DNA of 64,000 nt from Serratia surfactantfaciens (GCF_001642805.2 NZ_CP016948.1:3906001-3970000), one strand, 5' to 3'. Positions 9,988-22,962 are shown, counted from the stretch's first letter. The notes: a model not told the origin generated them from the letters alone. A program made the numbers and translations.

Positions 9988-10572
9988 TCAACCGGTTCTT
10001 ACATCACGTAATGCGACAAAATTACTGAGCAGCTCATGTGTTTCGACCAGCGGCAGACCGACCACCGCATGATAACTCCCGGTTATCGTTCTGACGAAAC
10101 AACCACCCTTTCCTTGAATTCCGTAGGCGCCCGCTTTATCCATCGGTTCGCCCGTAGCAATATAGTCGCGGATATCCTGTTGCGACAGGCTGCGGAACGT
10201 CACGTCGGTCACCACCAATTGGCAACGCACGTCGTGGCGATCGGCGATCGCCACCGCCGTCATCACCTGATGCTGTTTGCCGGACAGGGCCGCCAGCATT
10301 TCCGCCGCATGGGCTTCGTCGCGCGGCTTCTCCAGCACCCGGCCGTTGAGCACCACGATGGTGTCGGCACCCAGCACCGGCCGATCTTCCTGCGCCAGCG
10401 CCACGCCCGCTTTGGCCTTGTCCTGCGCCAGGCGGCGCACATAGGCTTCCGCGGCTTCGCCTTCCCGGCGCTGTTCTTCGGTATGCGTCAGCAGAATGTC
10501 GAACGGCACGCCCAGCAGGGTCAGCAGTTCACGTCGACGTGGGGAGCCGGAGGCCAGATAAAGCGAAGTCAT
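9988..10572 (-). CDS. maf: Maf-family nucleoside-triphosphate pyrophosphatase (dTTP/UTP type, YhdE)
   Basis: 194-aa house-cleaning enzyme that hydrolyses dTTP, UTP and modified pyrimidine triphosphates. The phosphate-binding [10 protein letters not shown] is at the N-terminus (residues 7-16), and G-A-D-T-I-V-V with a following E-K-P supplies the catalytic Asp and Lys. This sequence and the position directly after mreD identify the YhdE branch; YceF-type Maf sits near rluC in E. coli. It begins 10 bases after mreD in the same operon. Confidence 0.93.
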   Translation of the reverse strand: MTSLYLASGSPRRRELLTLLGVPFDILLTHTEEQRREGEAAEAYVRRLAQDKAKAGVALAQEDRPVLGADTIVVLNGRVLEKPRDEAHAAEMLAALSGKQHQVMTAVAIADRHDVRCQLVVTDVTFRSLSQQDIRDYIATGEPMDKAGAYGIQGKGGCFVRTITGSYHAVVGLPLVETHELLSNFVALRDVRTG

Positions 10573-10582
10573 TGATATACCC

Positions 10583-11071
10583 TTACTGTACGGCGAACTG
10601 ACGGCGGATTTTGCGCATCAACAGGAATAACCACGGCCACAAAATGCCGTTTACCACACTACTCCAGAACACCTCTGGGCGGAAAGAGACGTTGATCACT
10701 AAAAACTCAGCCCAGAACACCACTACATCCATCGACAGCGACAACAGCACGACGATCAGCGCCTGTTGCCACAGCGCCATATTGCGGAACAGTTGGAATT
10801 TGAACGCCACCAGGTAAGCGATGATACCCAGCGCCAGCGCGCGCACGCCCAGCGTGGAGCCGAGGATCAGATCCATGATCAGCCCCAGCACGAAGCCGGT
10901 GCCGACGTTGACCCGATGCGGCAAGGCCATCACCCAGTAGATCAGGATCAGCACCAGCCAGGACGGCCGGAACATGTAGATCTGCTCCGGCCACGGCATG
11001 ATTTGCAGCACCAGCGCCACCAGGAACGACAGCCAGATTATCCAGCGCCCGTGGCTGCGGTAGCTGTTCAT
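10583..11071 (-). CDS. mreD: Rod shape-determining protein MreD
   Basis: 162-aa integral membrane protein with about five to six hydrophobic segments, the same length as E. coli MreD. It acts with MreC, RodZ, RodA and PBP2 in the elongasome that guides lateral wall growth. Its start overlaps the mreC stop by 4 bases, so the two are probably translated in a fixed ratio. maf follows after 10 bases. Confidence 0.95.
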   Translation of the reverse strand: MNSYRSHGRWIIWLSFLVALVLQIMPWPEQIYMFRPSWLVLILIYWVMALPHRVNVGTGFVLGLIMDLILGSTLGVRALALGIIAYLVAFKFQLFRNMALWQQALIVVLLSLSMDVVVFWAEFLVINVSFRPEVFWSSVVNGILWPWLFLLMRKIRRQFAVQ

Positions 11072-12093
11072 TGCACGACTCCCGCCGCTGCGGGCTGAAC
11101 CTGAGGCTGAGCAGACGCCGGAGCGCCGGATTGCGGCGCCGCGCCGCCGGCCGGGGCTGGCAGCTGCGGCCCAACCGAACCGGCCGGCGGCAGCACCTGC
11201 GGCATCATCTGCATCAGGCGTTCATTGGCCACGCGGTGTACTTCGTCCGGCGGCAGCGGCATGTCGCCGTTGCGATCGGCGCCCCACAGCAGCAGCAGGT
11301 AGCGCAAACGCTGCAGACCGGCGGTTGGCCGCGCCTGAATCACGGTGTAAGCGCGCTGGTTGTCGACCTTGACCGAGGAGACCACCGCCACCGGATAACC
11401 TTCCGGGAAGCGGCCGCCGAGGCCTGAGGTCACCAGCACGTCGCCAACGCGGATATCGGTGTTGTTCGGCAGGTGTTCCAGCTGCAGATCGTCGGCGCAG
11501 CCGCTGCCTGCGGCGATCACCCGAATATCGTTGCGCAGCACCTGAATCGGCAGCGCGTGGGAGGCATCGCAGATCAGCAGCACGCGGCTGGTGACCTTCG
11601 CCACCGCCACCACCTGGCCGACCACGCCCTTGTCGCTGATCACCGGCTGGCCTTCATAGACGCCGTTGTCCGACCCTTTGTCGATAACGACCTGGTCGCT
11701 GTAGGGATCGGAACCGGTGGAGATCACCTGGGTAACCATCTTGTGCTCGTCCTGGCGCAGCGGGGAACCCAGCAGTTCGCGCAAACGGGCGTTTTCCTGC
11801 TTGAATTGGCCAAGAAGAAGAATATCGCTGTTTTTCAGCAGCAGTTCCTGCCGCAGAGCTCGGTTTTCCAGCTCCAGCTGTTGGCGGGTAGCCAGCGTTT
11901 CTGACACGCTGTCCAGAACTTTACGCGGCCCGTTGGCCAGAAAATAGAAAGGGCTGACTGCGGTGTCCATGTAGTTGCGTATCTTCACGAACGTGCCGAG
12001 CCGGCTGTCGGCAACGATCAGGCCAATGGCCGCGATCACCGCCAAAAAAAGTCGCAGTTGCAGGGAAGGCCCCCTGCTAAAAATCGGCTTCAT
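11068..12093 (-). CDS. mreC: Rod shape-determining protein MreC
   Basis: 341-aa bitopic protein: a short cytoplasmic N-terminus, one membrane helix (about residues 10-30), a periplasmic coiled coil (about 65-105) and the paired beta domains that bind PBP2. The C-terminal 45 residues are a low-complexity Pro/Ala/Gln/Gly tail, longer and less conserved than the rest, and probably flexible. mreB ends 94 bases upstream and mreD overlaps by 4 bases. Confidence 0.95.
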   Translation of the reverse strand: MKPIFSRGPSLQLRLFLAVIAAIGLIVADSRLGTFVKIRNYMDTAVSPFYFLANGPRKVLDSVSETLATRQQLELENRALRQELLLKNSDILLLGQFKQENARLRELLGSPLRQDEHKMVTQVISTGSDPYSDQVVIDKGSDNGVYEGQPVISDKGVVGQVVAVAKVTSRVLLICDASHALPIQVLRNDIRVIAAGSGCADDLQLEHLPNNTDIRVGDVLVTSGLGGRFPEGYPVAVVSSVKVDNQRAYTVIQARPTAGLQRLRYLLLLWGADRNGDMPLPPDEVHRVANERLMQMMPQVLPPAGSVGPQLPAPAGGAAPQSGAPASAQPQVQPAAAGVVQ

Positions 12094-12187
12094 AAATTAT
12101 GCGAGTTCCTCGACAACAGAAAGAGGAACCGTACCCGATTTTCGCTGTGCGCATTCATCCGATACGATTCCTCCTTCCAGGGGCTGA

Positions 12188-13644
<1,457 letters not shown>

Positions 13645-15579
13645 TTAAACACGATAACGACGTGAATATTTTTTACGCCCCGGGTCGATCGGCTCCGGCG
13701 ACGCGAAAAAGTCGCCCTGCCCGCCGCGGATCCCACGCTCTTTCAGCGTCTGCCACTCGTTGCGCGTACGCACGCTGGCGGCGAACACTTGAGCGTGCGT
13801 CCCCGCGCAGGCCCCGGTCAGGCTCTGCACGAACAGCTGATTTTCGTCCCGCTTATCGATACTCCGCACCAGCCCCGGATGGAGCTTGACGATCTCCACC
13901 TGCAGCGACTTGATATAGGACGTACTGACCACGGTTAAACCCGCTTTGGACACCGCGAGGCGGCAGCCCAGCCCTGACAACAGCCTCAGCACCGGACGAA
14001 GACGGTCGATATGTTGACACACATCTGCCTCCGCAAGTTCAATCAGAATTCGCCGACGCTGACTTTTTTCGCACTGCAGCAGCGTATCGCGCAGCCAGCG
14101 CTGGAAAGAGCGCTGCAAAATCGAATCCACGCACAGCGGGAACGCCAGCGTTTCCTCAGGCCATTGCGTCAACAAGGGGATGATACGACTCACCTGCTGG
14201 CGATCGTAGCTCTCCGCCAACCCCAACTGCTGAACCAGCGGCATATATTCCGCCGGCAGCAACTCCTGGGAGCCGTCATAGATCCGGCTCATGATCTCGC
14301 GATGGTGCACTTCGCCTTCCACGGTGACCGCCGGTTTCTGATACAGCCGCGGGCCGCCGCGCGCCAGCACCTGTTCCAGCAGCGTGCGCCACTTGACGCT
14401 GCCGCGCCCCATTTCCGGCACCTGGCTGTCGTACACATACCAACCGTTTTCGCCCTGCAGCGTGGCATGGCGCGTCGCCTGCTCCGCATAGTCGATCACC
14501 TGCTCCGTGGTTTGGCCGCTGCGGTACGCCACGATGCCGATGTGAAGGAAGGCCTCACGGTCGATCAGCGCCGTGGAAGGCAAGGCATCGATGGCGTTGA
14601 CCAGCTGTGACGCGATGCCGTCGGCCTCCTTCAGGGTGCGATGCGGCAACAGCACGGTAAAATCGCTGTGGAAATAGCGCGCCAGCAACGCCGACGGGTA
14701 GCGCATCACGAAAGTTGACAGCAGATTGACCAGCGAATACATCAGCTCCTGCACCGCTACGCTGCCGTGCGTGTCGCGCAGGGTCTCGAAATCGGGCAGC
14801 CGCACCATCATCACGATGCCGTGCGAACCTTCGTCTTCCAGCTGAGTGGTCAATTGATTATCAAAGAACAGGCGATTGTTCAGCCCGGTTTTGGCGTCCT
14901 GTGCGGCGAAGGCGCGGATCAGCGTATCGACCCGGCTGCGCTCTTCCCGCGCTTCCGCCAGATCGGCCAGCAGGCGGTCGAGCGCGCCGCTGACGTTGGC
15001 CGGCCACTCACGCACATCGCCCTGCATGACGTTTTCGCGCTCGCCGTTCAGAATGCGCCGCGCGCGGCGTTCCAGGCGATCTTCACCGTCGGCCTGTTCA
15101 CGCAGCCAGCGCAGGCTGAACAGCAAAACCACCACCATGACGACGATCGACAGCGTGACGGCGGCAGTGGACTGCAGCGTGCGCACATCGCTGGCGAACG
15201 GATCGAGGTAAGTGATGTACAGCGTGCTGCCCGGGTGCTGCAACAGGGGGCGCGAGACCTGACGATAGCCGTTCAGCGCATCCCAGGGCTCTTTTTTCAC
15301 CGTCGGCAATTTATAGTTGAGAAACTGGCTGGTACCGGCCTCTACGCGGATCGACACGATGCCGAGCGGACGCATGACGATCGGCAACCATTTCTCCTGA
15401 TCGCGCGGCGACTCGTGCAACATGGCCTGATCGAGAGAGGTGACCAGCGAATCAAAGCGACGCTCCTGGCGATCCTGGGTAACGTAAAAGAAGCTGTATG
15501 AGCATCCCATCAGCATCAAAAACATCGCCAGCGCGACCAACAGAGTGATCAATGCAGAGAGTTTGGTGGTAAATCGCAT
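13645..15579 (-). CDS. csrD: CsrD, regulator of CsrB/CsrC decay
   Basis: 644-aa inner-membrane protein: N-terminal helix (about residues 10-35), periplasmic loop, second helix (about 135-155), HAMP-like/coiled-coil region, degenerate GGDEF domain (about 220-380) and degenerate EAL domain (about 400-640). The GGDEF signature is replaced by H-S-D-F and the EAL catalytic set is not intact, as in E. coli CsrD, which neither makes nor degrades c-di-GMP but promotes RNase E decay of the CsrB/C small RNAs. It lies between mreB and acuI as in E. coli, and reads toward mreB. Confidence 0.93.
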   Translation of the reverse strand: MRFTTKLSALITLLVALAMFLMLMGCSYSFFYVTQDRQERRFDSLVTSLDQAMLHESPRDQEKWLPIVMRPLGIVSIRVEAGTSQFLNYKLPTVKKEPWDALNGYRQVSRPLLQHPGSTLYITYLDPFASDVRTLQSTAAVTLSIVVMVVVLLFSLRWLREQADGEDRLERRARRILNGERENVMQGDVREWPANVSGALDRLLADLAEAREERSRVDTLIRAFAAQDAKTGLNNRLFFDNQLTTQLEDEGSHGIVMMVRLPDFETLRDTHGSVAVQELMYSLVNLLSTFVMRYPSALLARYFHSDFTVLLPHRTLKEADGIASQLVNAIDALPSTALIDREAFLHIGIVAYRSGQTTEQVIDYAEQATRHATLQGENGWYVYDSQVPEMGRGSVKWRTLLEQVLARGGPRLYQKPAVTVEGEVHHREIMSRIYDGSQELLPAEYMPLVQQLGLAESYDRQQVSRIIPLLTQWPEETLAFPLCVDSILQRSFQRWLRDTLLQCEKSQRRRILIELAEADVCQHIDRLRPVLRLLSGLGCRLAVSKAGLTVVSTSYIKSLQVEIVKLHPGLVRSIDKRDENQLFVQSLTGACAGTHAQVFAASVRTRNEWQTLKERGIRGGQGDFFASPEPIDPGRKKYSRRYRV

Positions 15580-15784
15580 CCCTGTGCCTTGTCCGCTATG
15601 GTTAAGTGAGTGTTCACCCTTTAGTTAAAAGGGGGTTGTCCAACCCTAACAAGCCTTGCCGAGGAATAAAACCTGCAAGCGCCATTTTTGTCCTTTATCA
15701 GGGCCTGAGCCGCTTATTATGCATATAGTCAAAGAAATGTGATTCAGCCATTGATAGAAAAGTGTAAACAAGAGGAAGAGTGAC

Positions 15785-16762
15785 ATGCGTGCACTGCTAT
15801 TGGAACAACAAGACGACCAAACTCTGGCTCATATCAAAGATATCGACAGCGGCCAATTGCCGGAGGGTGATGTTACCGTCGACATCAACTGGTCCAGCCT
15901 GAATTACAAGGATGCGCTGGCGATCACCGGCAAAGGCAAGATCGTGCGCAACTTCCCGATGGTGCCGGGCATCGACTTCGCCGGCACCGTGCGCCACAGC
16001 CGCGACGATCGTTTCAAAGAGGGCCAAAGCGTGGTGCTCACCGGCTGGGGCGTGGGTGAACACCACTGGGGCGGATTGGCCGAGCAGGCGCGCGTTTCCG
16101 GCGAGTGGCTGGTGCCGCTGCCGAACGGCCTCGATGAGCGCAAGGCGATGATCATCGGCACCGCCGGCTTTACCGCCATGCTGTGCGTAATGGCGCTGGA
16201 GGAAGGCGGCGTGCACCCGGACGACGGCGACATCCTGGTCACCGGCGCCAGCGGCGGCGTCGGCAGCACCGCCATCGCTCTGCTGGCGGCGCTGGGTTAC
16301 CGGGTGACCGCCATCAGCGGCCGCGACAGCAATACCGAATACCTGAAGGCGCTCGGTGCCAAAGAGGTGATGTCCCGCGATGGCTATATCGACACGCCGC
16401 GTCCGTTGGAAAAACAGCTGTGGGCCGGCGCGGTGGACACCGTCGGCGACAAACTGCTGGCGCGGGTGCTGGCGCAGATGAATTATAACGGCACCGTCGC
16501 CGCCTGCGGCCTGGCGGGCGGCTATCAACTGCCGACCACCGTGATGCCGTTCATTCTGCGCAATGTGCGCCTACAGGGCGTGGACTCGGTGCATACGCCG
16601 CTGCATCGCCGCCAAACCGCCTGGGAACGGCTGGCCGGCATTCTGCCGGACAGTTTCTATCAGCAGGCCACGCACCAAATCCCTCTCGAACAGGCGCCGG
16701 CCACCGCCGCCGCGCTGCTGAACAACCAAATCACCGGCCGCACCCTGGTGAAGATTCGTTGA
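15785..16762 (+). CDS. acuI: Acrylyl-CoA reductase (NADPH), medium-chain dehydrogenase family
   Basis: 325-aa quinone-oxidoreductase-like MDR protein matching E. coli YhdH/AcuI, which reduces acrylyl-CoA to propionyl-CoA. The N-terminal catalytic beta barrel contains S-S-L-N-Y-K-D-A, and the Rossmann NADP-binding loop is [10 protein letters not shown] (about residues 153-162). There are no zinc ligands, as usual for this branch. It follows csrD divergently with a 205-base intergenic region. The stop is followed at once by a C6/G6 hairpin that lacks a T-run. Confidence 0.93.
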   Translation: MRALLLEQQDDQTLAHIKDIDSGQLPEGDVTVDINWSSLNYKDALAITGKGKIVRNFPMVPGIDFAGTVRHSRDDRFKEGQSVVLTGWGVGEHHWGGLAEQARVSGEWLVPLPNGLDERKAMIIGTAGFTAMLCVMALEEGGVHPDDGDILVTGASGGVGSTAIALLAALGYRVTAISGRDSNTEYLKALGAKEVMSRDGYIDTPRPLEKQLWAGAVDTVGDKLLARVLAQMNYNGTVAACGLAGGYQLPTTVMPFILRNVRLQGVDSVHTPLHRRQTAWERLAGILPDSFYQQATHQIPLEQAPATAAALLNNQITGRTLVKIR

Positions 16763-16917
16763 CGCGCTCCCCCCGGCGACGGGGGGTCTCCGGCTTCTGC
16801 GAAATTTCATATTTTCCTGCGCCCCCTCGCTTCCGGCCGGCTTTAACGCCATGCTTATTTGATGGAGACCCGCCCGCCGCTCCCCGGCGGCGGGGATCAG
16901 TCGCGGAGAACATAAGC

Positions 16918-17919
16918 ATGAACAAACACCCCAAATTGACCGAGGCCGACGTCACGCCGGAGAGCGTGTTCCACCAGCGGCGCAAAGTGCTGCAGGCGCT
17001 CGGCATCACCGCCGCTTCGCTGGCGCTGCCTACCGGCGCGCAGGCGGACCTGCTGTCGTGGTTTAAAGGCAACGATCGCCCCAAGGCGCCGCCGGGCAAA
17101 GCGCTGGCATTCAGCAAGCCGGCCGCCTGGCAGGCCCAGTTGGCGATGACGCCGGAAGACAAGGTCACCGGCTACAACAACTTCTATGAATTCGGTCTCG
17201 ACAAGGCCGATCCGGCCGCCAACGCCGGCGGGCTGAAGACTGAAGGCTGGAAAGTGCGCATCGACGGCGAAGTGGCGAAGCCGATAACGCTGGATATCGA
17301 CGATCTGATGAAGCGTTTCCCGCTGGAACAGCGCATTTACCGCATGCGCTGCGTCGAGGCCTGGTCGATGGTGGTGCCGTGGATCGGTTTCGAACTGGGC
17401 AAGCTTATCAAGCTGGCCGAACCGAACAGCAACGCGCGCTACGTGGCCTTCCAGACGCTGTACGATCCGGAACAGATGCCCGGCCAGAAAGATCGCTTTA
17501 TCGGCGGCGGCCTGAAATACCCCTACGTCGAAGGGCTGCGGCTGGACGAGGCGATGCATCCGCTGGCGCTGCTGACCGTCGGCGTGTACGGCAAAACCCT
17601 GCCGCCGCAAAACGGCGCGCCGCTGCGGCTGATTACGCCGTGGAAATACGGCTTCAAAGGCATTAAATCGATCGTGCACATCCGTTTGGTGCGCGATCAG
17701 CCGCCGACTACCTGGAACCAATCCGCGCCGAACGAGTACGGTTTTTACGCCAACGTGAATCCGCACGTCGATCATCCGCGCTGGTCACAGGCTACCGAGC
17801 GCTTCATCGGCTCCGGCGGCATTCTCGATGTCAAACGCCAACCGACGCTGCTGTTTAACGGCTATGCCGATCAGGTGGCATCGCTGTATCGCGGCATGGA
17901 TCTGCGGGAGAATTTCTAA
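16918..17919 (+). CDS. msrP: Protein-methionine-sulfoxide reductase catalytic subunit MsrP
   Basis: 333-aa periplasmic molybdopterin enzyme that repairs oxidised methionine in envelope proteins. The Tat signal has the twin arginine at residues 21-22 (Q-R-R-K-V-L) and a likely A-Q-A cleavage site near residue 43. The Mo-ligating Cys lies in [10 protein letters not shown], within the sulfite-oxidase fold. The ATG at 16918 was chosen because it places the Tat motif normally; the upstream open frame is Arg/Pro-rich and not coding-like. msrQ follows immediately, starting one base after the stop. In E. coli msrPQ (yedYZ) is elsewhere, so this is a local difference from the E. coli order. Confidence 0.95.
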   Translation: MNKHPKLTEADVTPESVFHQRRKVLQALGITAASLALPTGAQADLLSWFKGNDRPKAPPGKALAFSKPAAWQAQLAMTPEDKVTGYNNFYEFGLDKADPAANAGGLKTEGWKVRIDGEVAKPITLDIDDLMKRFPLEQRIYRMRCVEAWSMVVPWIGFELGKLIKLAEPNSNARYVAFQTLYDPEQMPGQKDRFIGGGLKYPYVEGLRLDEAMHPLALLTVGVYGKTLPPQNGAPLRLITPWKYGFKGIKSIVHIRLVRDQPPTTWNQSAPNEYGFYANVNPHVDHPRWSQATERFIGSGGILDVKRQPTLLFNGYADQVASLYRGMDLRENF

Positions 17920-18519
17920 GTGCGCCTGACGCCTGTTCATATCAAATGGCTGAAAGCCGCCCTGCATCTGGCGGCGTTTCTGCCCTTTCTCTGGCTGGTG
18001 TTGGCGGTGGACCAGGGCTGGTTCAGCGCCGATCCGTCCAAGGACATCCAGCATTTTACCGGCAGGATGACGCTGAAACTGCTGCTGGCCACGCTGATGA
18101 TCGCCCCGCTGGCGCGCTACGCCCGTCAGCCGCTGCTGATCCGCTGCCGGCGCCTGGTGGGGCTGTGGTGCTTTGCCTGGGGCACGCTGCACCTGATAAG
18201 CTACTCCACGCTGGAGCTGGGGCTGAGCAATCTCGGCCTGCTGGGCAGCGAGCTGGTGAACCGGCCCTATCTGACGCTCGGCATCCTCACCTGGCTGATC
18301 CTGCTGGCGCTGGTGGCCACGTCGACGCTGTGGGCGATGCGCAAACTGGGCGCCAAATGGCAAACGTTGCACAACTTCGTCTATCTGGCGGCGATCCTCG
18401 CTCCCATCCACTACCTGTGGTCGGTCAAAACCTTTTCACCCCAGCCGTTCATTTACGCGTTGCTGGCGGTGGCACTGCTGGGATTGCGTTATAAGAAGTT
18501 CCGCGCCTGGTGGCGCTGA
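17920..18519 (+). CDS. msrQ: MsrQ, haem b membrane subunit of the Msr repair system
   Basis: 199-aa integral membrane haem protein with about six helices and conserved His residues (for example G-T-L-H and P-I-H-Y-L-W). It passes electrons from the respiratory chain or flavin reductase to MsrP. The start is GTG, directly abutting the msrP stop, so the two are translationally coupled. The length is close to E. coli MsrQ. Confidence 0.94.
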   Translation: MRLTPVHIKWLKAALHLAAFLPFLWLVLAVDQGWFSADPSKDIQHFTGRMTLKLLLATLMIAPLARYARQPLLIRCRRLVGLWCFAWGTLHLISYSTLELGLSNLGLLGSELVNRPYLTLGILTWLILLALVATSTLWAMRKLGAKWQTLHNFVYLAAILAPIHYLWSVKTFSPQPFIYALLAVALLGLRYKKFRAWWR

Positions 18520-18528
18520 ATCGCACGG

Positions 18529-18563
18529 CGGCGCGCGTTATCGCCGTAGAAAAACGCGCGCCG
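18529..18563 (+). terminator. Possible terminator hairpin after msrQ
   Basis: Perfect 11-bp stem CGGCGCGCGTT/AACGCGCGCCG with a 13-base loop, beginning 10 bases after the msrQ stop. A T5 run follows only at 18575-18579, about 12 bases from the stem, so termination is likely but not certain. The rest of the gap to aroQ (to 18806) should hold the aroQ-accBC promoter; I could not fix its boxes. Confidence 0.45.
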
Positions 18564-18806
18564 TCGGCGGGAACTTTTTCTGTGTTCCAGCGCTCATATT
18601 GCTGTCACGGATCCCCGAGTTCGTCGATTTGGGGTTGAATATCTTCGCTGATAAGACCAGTATTTAGCTGCGAATTGCTACGATATCGTTATAATGCCCG
18701 ACCTTGTTTCTGTTCTCAGGGTGAATTTACCCCTTAACAGGTGACAAATCGGTAACATCGGGTTATTTTCTACGATGATGGTTTTATTGCCGGAGATACC
18801 AGCACA

Positions 18807-19259
18807 ATGGCGGATAAGTTTCACATTTTGCTTCTGAACGGCCCCAATCTCAATCTGCTGGGGACGCGTGAGCCGGAGAAGTACGGCAGCACGACGCTGA
18901 CAGAGATTGTTAACGGATTGGAAAACCAGGCATCCGCATTGGATATTACCCTGAGCCATCTGCAATCCAACGCCGAGCATCAGCTGATCGATCGCATCCA
19001 TCAGGCGCGCGGCAACACCGATTTCATTCTGATAAACCCGGCGGCGTTCACGCACACCAGCGTGGCGCTGCGCGATGCGTTGTTGGCGGTGCAGATCCCG
19101 TTCATCGAGATCCACCTGTCCAACGTGCACGCCCGCGAACCTTTCCGCCATCACTCTTATCTCTCAGACGTAGCGGTAGGCGTGATTTGCGGCCTCGGCG
19201 CGGATGGCTACGCTTTCGCTTTACAGGCAGCGGTTAACCGTCTGTCGAAAACCCACTAA
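18807..19259 (+). CDS. aroQ: 3-dehydroquinate dehydratase, type II
   Basis: 150-aa dodecameric shikimate-pathway enzyme. The N-terminal [13 protein letters not shown] motif, the catalytic lid Tyr26, and [12 protein letters not shown] with the active-site His are all present. This is the unrelated alternative to the type I AroD of E. coli. It precedes accBC, an arrangement common in Yersinia, Serratia and pseudomonads. It is 32 bases from accB and probably co-transcribed. Confidence 0.96.
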   Translation: MADKFHILLLNGPNLNLLGTREPEKYGSTTLTEIVNGLENQASALDITLSHLQSNAEHQLIDRIHQARGNTDFILINPAAFTHTSVALRDALLAVQIPFIEIHLSNVHAREPFRHHSYLSDVAVGVICGLGADGYAFALQAAVNRLSKTH

Positions 19260-19291
19260 TTGCTCCACAAAAAGAGTACGGAATCACACTC

Positions 19292-19759
19292 ATGGATATT
19301 CGTAAAATCAAGAAACTGATCGAACTGGTTGAAGAATCAGGCATTTCTGAACTGGAAATCTCTGAAGGCGAAGAATCGGTTCGCATCAGCCGTGCCGCAC
19401 CGGCGCAGGCTTATCCCGTCATGCAGCAGGCCTACGCGATGCCGGCACAGCAGCAGCCAGCTCTGGCTACCGCCGTCGCCACCGCACCTGCGGCAGAAAC
19501 CCCTGCAGCACCGGCGGCCATGAGTGGCCACGTCGTTCGTTCTCCGATGGTAGGTACCTTCTACCGCACCCCAAGCCCGGACGCGAAAGCCTTCGTGGAA
19601 GTGGGCCAGAAAGTGAACGCCGGCGATACCCTGTGCATCGTTGAAGCCATGAAAATGATGAACCAGATCGAAGCGGACAAGTCCGGCGTCGTGAAAGCCA
19701 TCCTGGTGGAAAACGGCCAGCCGGTCGAATATGACGAGCCGCTGGTCGTCATCGAATAA
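19292..19759 (+). CDS. accB: Acetyl-CoA carboxylase biotin carboxyl carrier protein
   Basis: 155-aa BCCP, which carries CO2 on biotin between AccC and AccAD in the first step of fatty-acid synthesis. The biotinylated lysine is Lys121 in E-A-M-K-M. An Ala/Pro/Gln-rich linker (about residues 35-77) joins the N-terminal dimerisation region to the biotinyl domain with its thumb segment. accC follows after 12 bases. In E. coli AccB represses its own operon; the same may hold here. Confidence 0.97.
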   Translation: MDIRKIKKLIELVEESGISELEISEGEESVRISRAAPAQAYPVMQQAYAMPAQQQPALATAVATAPAAETPAAPAAMSGHVVRSPMVGTFYRTPSPDAKAFVEVGQKVNAGDTLCIVEAMKMMNQIEADKSGVVKAILVENGQPVEYDEPLVVIE

Positions 19760-19771
19760 CGAGGCGCCCCC

Positions 19772-21121
19772 ATGCTTGATAAAATTGTTATCGCCAACCG
19801 CGGCGAGATCGCGCTTCGCATCCTGCGTGCCTGTAAAGAACTGGGCATCAAGACCGTTGCGGTTCACTCCGCAGCCGACCGCGATCTGAAACACGTACTG
19901 CTGGCCGACGAGACCGTCTGCATCGGTCCCGCGCCATCGGTAAAAAGCTATCTGAACATCCCGGCCATCATCTCGGCGGCGGAAATCACCGGCGCCGTGG
20001 CGATCCACCCGGGCTACGGCTTCCTGTCCGAGAACGCCGATTTCGCCGAGCAGGTTGAACGCTCCGGCTTCATCTTCATCGGCCCGAGAGCCGAAACCAT
20101 CCGCCTGATGGGCGACAAGGTTTCCGCGATCAACGCCATGAAAAAAGCCGGCGTGCCTTGCGTGCCTGGCTCCGACGGCCCGCTGACCGACGACATGGAT
20201 AAAAACCGTGCCTTCGCCAAGCGCATCGGTTATCCGGTGATCATCAAGGCCTCCGGCGGCGGCGGCGGTCGCGGCATGCGCGTCGTGCGCAGCGACAAAG
20301 ACCTTGAGCAGTCCATCAACATGACGAAAGCGGAAGCCAAAGCGGCTTTCAACAACGACATGGTGTACATGGAAAAATACCTGGAGAATCCGCGTCACAT
20401 CGAGATTCAGGTATTGGCCGACGGCCAGGGCAACGCCATCTATCTGGCCGAGCGCGACTGCTCCATGCAGCGCCGCCACCAGAAAGTGGTCGAAGAAGCG
20501 CCAGCGCCAGGCATCACCAGCGAAATGCGCCGCTACATCGGCGAGCGTTGCTCGAAAGCCTGTGTGGAAATCGGCTACCGCGGTGCGGGCACCTTCGAGT
20601 TCCTGTATGAAAACGGCGAGTTCTATTTCATCGAAATGAACACCCGTATTCAGGTAGAGCATCCGGTTACCGAAATGATCACCGGCGTGGATCTGATCAA
20701 AGAGCAGCTGCGCATCGCTGCCGGTCAGCCGCTGTCGATCAAACAGGAAGAAGTGAAGATCCACGGCCACGCGGTAGAATGCCGTATCAACGCCGAAGAT
20801 CCGAACACCTTCCTGCCGAGCCCGGGCAAGATCACCCGCTTCCACGCGCCAGGCGGTTTCGGCGTGCGTTGGGAATCTCATATCTACGCCGGTTATACCG
20901 TACCGCCGTACTATGACTCCATGATCGGCAAACTGATCACCTTCGGCGAAAACCGTGACGTGGCAATTGCCCGCATGAAAAACGCCCTGGCTGAACTGAT
21001 CATCGACGGCATCAAAACCAACGTTGAGCTGCAGCAGAAGATCATGAACGACGAAAACTTCCAGCACGGTGGCACCAACATCCACTATCTGGAGAAGAAG
21101 CTGGGTCTGCAGGAAACCTAA
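19772..21121 (+). CDS. accC: Biotin carboxylase subunit of acetyl-CoA carboxylase
   Basis: 449-aa ATP-grasp enzyme that carboxylates biotin on AccB. It shows the N-terminal N-R-G-E-I-A-L-R-I, the glycine-rich ATP loop [12 protein letters not shown], and the catalytic [11 protein letters not shown] block. Length and ends match E. coli AccC. A strong terminator follows 25 bases after the stop. Confidence 0.98.
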   Translation: MLDKIVIANRGEIALRILRACKELGIKTVAVHSAADRDLKHVLLADETVCIGPAPSVKSYLNIPAIISAAEITGAVAIHPGYGFLSENADFAEQVERSGFIFIGPRAETIRLMGDKVSAINAMKKAGVPCVPGSDGPLTDDMDKNRAFAKRIGYPVIIKASGGGGGRGMRVVRSDKDLEQSINMTKAEAKAAFNNDMVYMEKYLENPRHIEIQVLADGQGNAIYLAERDCSMQRRHQKVVEEAPAPGITSEMRRYIGERCSKACVEIGYRGAGTFEFLYENGEFYFIEMNTRIQVEHPVTEMITGVDLIKEQLRIAAGQPLSIKQEEVKIHGHAVECRINAEDPNTFLPSPGKITRFHAPGGFGVRWESHIYAGYTVPPYYDSMIGKLITFGENRDVAIARMKNALAELIIDGIKTNVELQQKIMNDENFQHGGTNIHYLEKKLGLQET

Positions 21122-21146
21122 GGCAGCCACGCAGCATCGTCTGACG

Positions 21147-21177
21147 AAAGGCCGGTTAATCACCGGCCTTTTTCTTT
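21147..21177 (+). terminator. Rho-independent terminator after accC
   Basis: Perfect 10-bp stem AAAGGCCGGT/ACCGGCCTTT with a 5-base loop, running straight into T-rich TTTTTCTTT. It ends the aroQ-accB-accC unit. Confidence 0.92.
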
Positions 21178-21273
21178 GGCACTACCGCCAGTAACGGCTT
21201 GGCAAAACGCCGTCATGCCGTAAAATTCCCTACCTTTGATGAATCCATCACCGTAAACCTATGGGAGACACGG

Positions 21274-21516
21274 ATGGACAAACGCTTTATCCAGGCGCAC
21301 CGCGAAGCGCGCTGGGCGCTGGGGCTGACGCTGCTCTACCTGCTGGCCTGGGGCCTGGCGGCCTATTTGCCGGACAGCGCCATCGGCGTCACCGGCCTGC
21401 CGCACTGGTTCGAAATGGCCTGTCTGCTGGTGCCGTTGCTGTTCATCGGCCTGTGCTGGCTGATGGTGCGCACGGTGTTCCGCGACATTTCGCTGGAGGA
21501 TCGCGATGCAAACTGA
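21274..21516 (+). CDS. yhdT: YhdT family small membrane protein
   Basis: 80-aa protein with two hydrophobic helices, about 75% similar by eye to E. coli YhdT (shared H-x-E-A-R-W-A-L-G-L-T-L-L-Y-L and W-F-E-M-A-C). The function is not established; it always precedes panF and may assist it. The ATG at 21274 was chosen over an upstream in-frame start because it matches the family N-terminus and length. Its end overlaps panF by 11 bases. Confidence 0.92.
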   Translation: MDKRFIQAHREARWALGLTLLYLLAWGLAAYLPDSAIGVTGLPHWFEMACLLVPLLFIGLCWLMVRTVFRDISLEDRDAN

Positions 21517-22951
21517 AGTGATTCTGCCGCTGGTCGCCTACCTGTTGCTGGTGTTCGGCCTGTCGGTGTACGCCTATCGCCGCCGCCAGAACGGGAATTT
21601 CCTCAGCGAATACTTCCTCGGCAACCGCTCGATGGGCGGCTTTGTGTTGGCGATGACCCTGACCGCCACCTACATCAGCGCCAGTTCGTTTATCGGCGGC
21701 CCCGGCGCCGCTTACAAATACGGCCTGGGCTGGGTGCTGCTGGCGATGATCCAGCTGCCGGCGGTGTGGCTGTCGCTCGGCGTGCTGGGCAAGAAATTCG
21801 CCATCCTGGCGCGCCGCTACAACGCCATCACCCTCAATGACATGCTGTATGGCCGCTACCAAAGCCGCCTGCTGGTGTGGCTCGCCAGCCTCAGCCTGCT
21901 GGTGGCGTTCCTCGGCGCCATGACGGTGCAGTTTATCGGCGGCGCCCGGCTGCTGGAGACCGCCGCCGGCATTCCTTACGACACCGGCCTGTTGATCTTC
22001 GGCATCAGCATCGCACTTTACACCGCCTTTGGCGGCTTCCGCGCCAGCGTGCTGAACGACGCCATGCAGGGGCTGGTGATGCTGCTCGGCACCGTGTTGC
22101 TGCTGGTGGCGGTGATCCATGCCGCCGGCGGACTGGACAGCGCGGTGCACAAGCTGCAGCAGATCGATCCGGCGCTGGTCTCGCCGCAGGGCGGCGATCA
22201 GATCCTCAGCCTGCCGTTTATGGCGTCGTTCTGGATCCTGGTGTGCTTCGGGGTGATCGGCCTGCCCCACACCGCCGTGCGCTGCATCTCTTATAAGGAC
22301 AGCAAAGCGGTCCATCGCGGCATTCTGCTCGGCACCGTGGTGGTCGCGGTGCTGATGTTCGGCATGCATCTGGCCGGCGCGCTCGGCCGCGCGGTGCTGC
22401 CGGATCTCAAGATCCCCGATCAGGTGATCCCGACGCTGATGATCACCGTGCTGCCGCCGTACGCCGCCGGGATCTTTTTGGCGGCGCCGATGGCGGCGAT
22501 CATGTCGACCATCAACGCCCAACTGCTGCAATCCTCCGCCACCATCATCAAGGATCTCTATCTTGGCGTGCGGCCGCAGCAGATCCACAACGAGCGGTTG
22601 ATCAAGCGCTTTTCCAGCCTGACTACGCTGGTCCTCGGCCTGCTGGTGCTGCTGGCGGCCTGGCGGCCGCCGGAGATGATCATCTGGCTCAACCTGCTGG
22701 CTTTCGGCGGGCTGGAGGCGGTATTCCTGTGGCCGCTGGTGCTGGGCCTGTACTGGGAGCGCGCCAATGCTCAGGGAGCGCTTAGCTCAATGGTGTCGGG
22801 TGCGGTATGCTATACGCTATTGGCCAGCTTCAACCTGCAACCGGCGGGGCTGCATCCTATCGTGCCTTCGCTGTTGCTCAGCCTGTTGGCGTTTTATCTC
22901 GGTAACGTCGTCGGCGAAAAGCGCCGGGCGACGTCATCATTACCCTCTTGA
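21506..22951 (+). CDS. panF: Sodium/pantothenate symporter
   Basis: 481-aa member of the sodium:solute symporter family with about 13 hydrophobic helices, importing pantothenate (a CoA precursor) with Na+. The sequence follows E. coli PanF, including [13 protein letters not shown] and the conserved sodium-site Ser/Ala region in helix 1. It overlaps yhdT at the 5' end and leads into prmA with an 11-base gap. Confidence 0.96.
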   Translation: MQTEVILPLVAYLLLVFGLSVYAYRRRQNGNFLSEYFLGNRSMGGFVLAMTLTATYISASSFIGGPGAAYKYGLGWVLLAMIQLPAVWLSLGVLGKKFAILARRYNAITLNDMLYGRYQSRLLVWLASLSLLVAFLGAMTVQFIGGARLLETAAGIPYDTGLLIFGISIALYTAFGGFRASVLNDAMQGLVMLLGTVLLLVAVIHAAGGLDSAVHKLQQIDPALVSPQGGDQILSLPFMASFWILVCFGVIGLPHTAVRCISYKDSKAVHRGILLGTVVVAVLMFGMHLAGALGRAVLPDLKIPDQVIPTLMITVLPPYAAGIFLAAPMAAIMSTINAQLLQSSATIIKDLYLGVRPQQIHNERLIKRFSSLTTLVLGLLVLLAAWRPPEMIIWLNLLAFGGLEAVFLWPLVLGLYWERANAQGALSSMVSGAVCYTLLASFNLQPAGLHPIVPSLLLSLLAFYLGNVVGEKRRATSSLPS

Positions 22952-22962
22952 AGAGAATTGCT

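Noticed and set aside
16769..16786. C6/G6 hairpin right after acuI and a similar GC-rich stretch near 16880
   Set aside because: There is no T-run and only short GC arms. In such GC-rich DNA this is weak evidence for a terminator or a repeat family.
19337..21163. 608-codon minus-strand frame opposite accB and accC
   Set aside because: It is the complement of two universally conserved genes with strong codon bias; its His/Asp/Phe-rich sequence matches no family.
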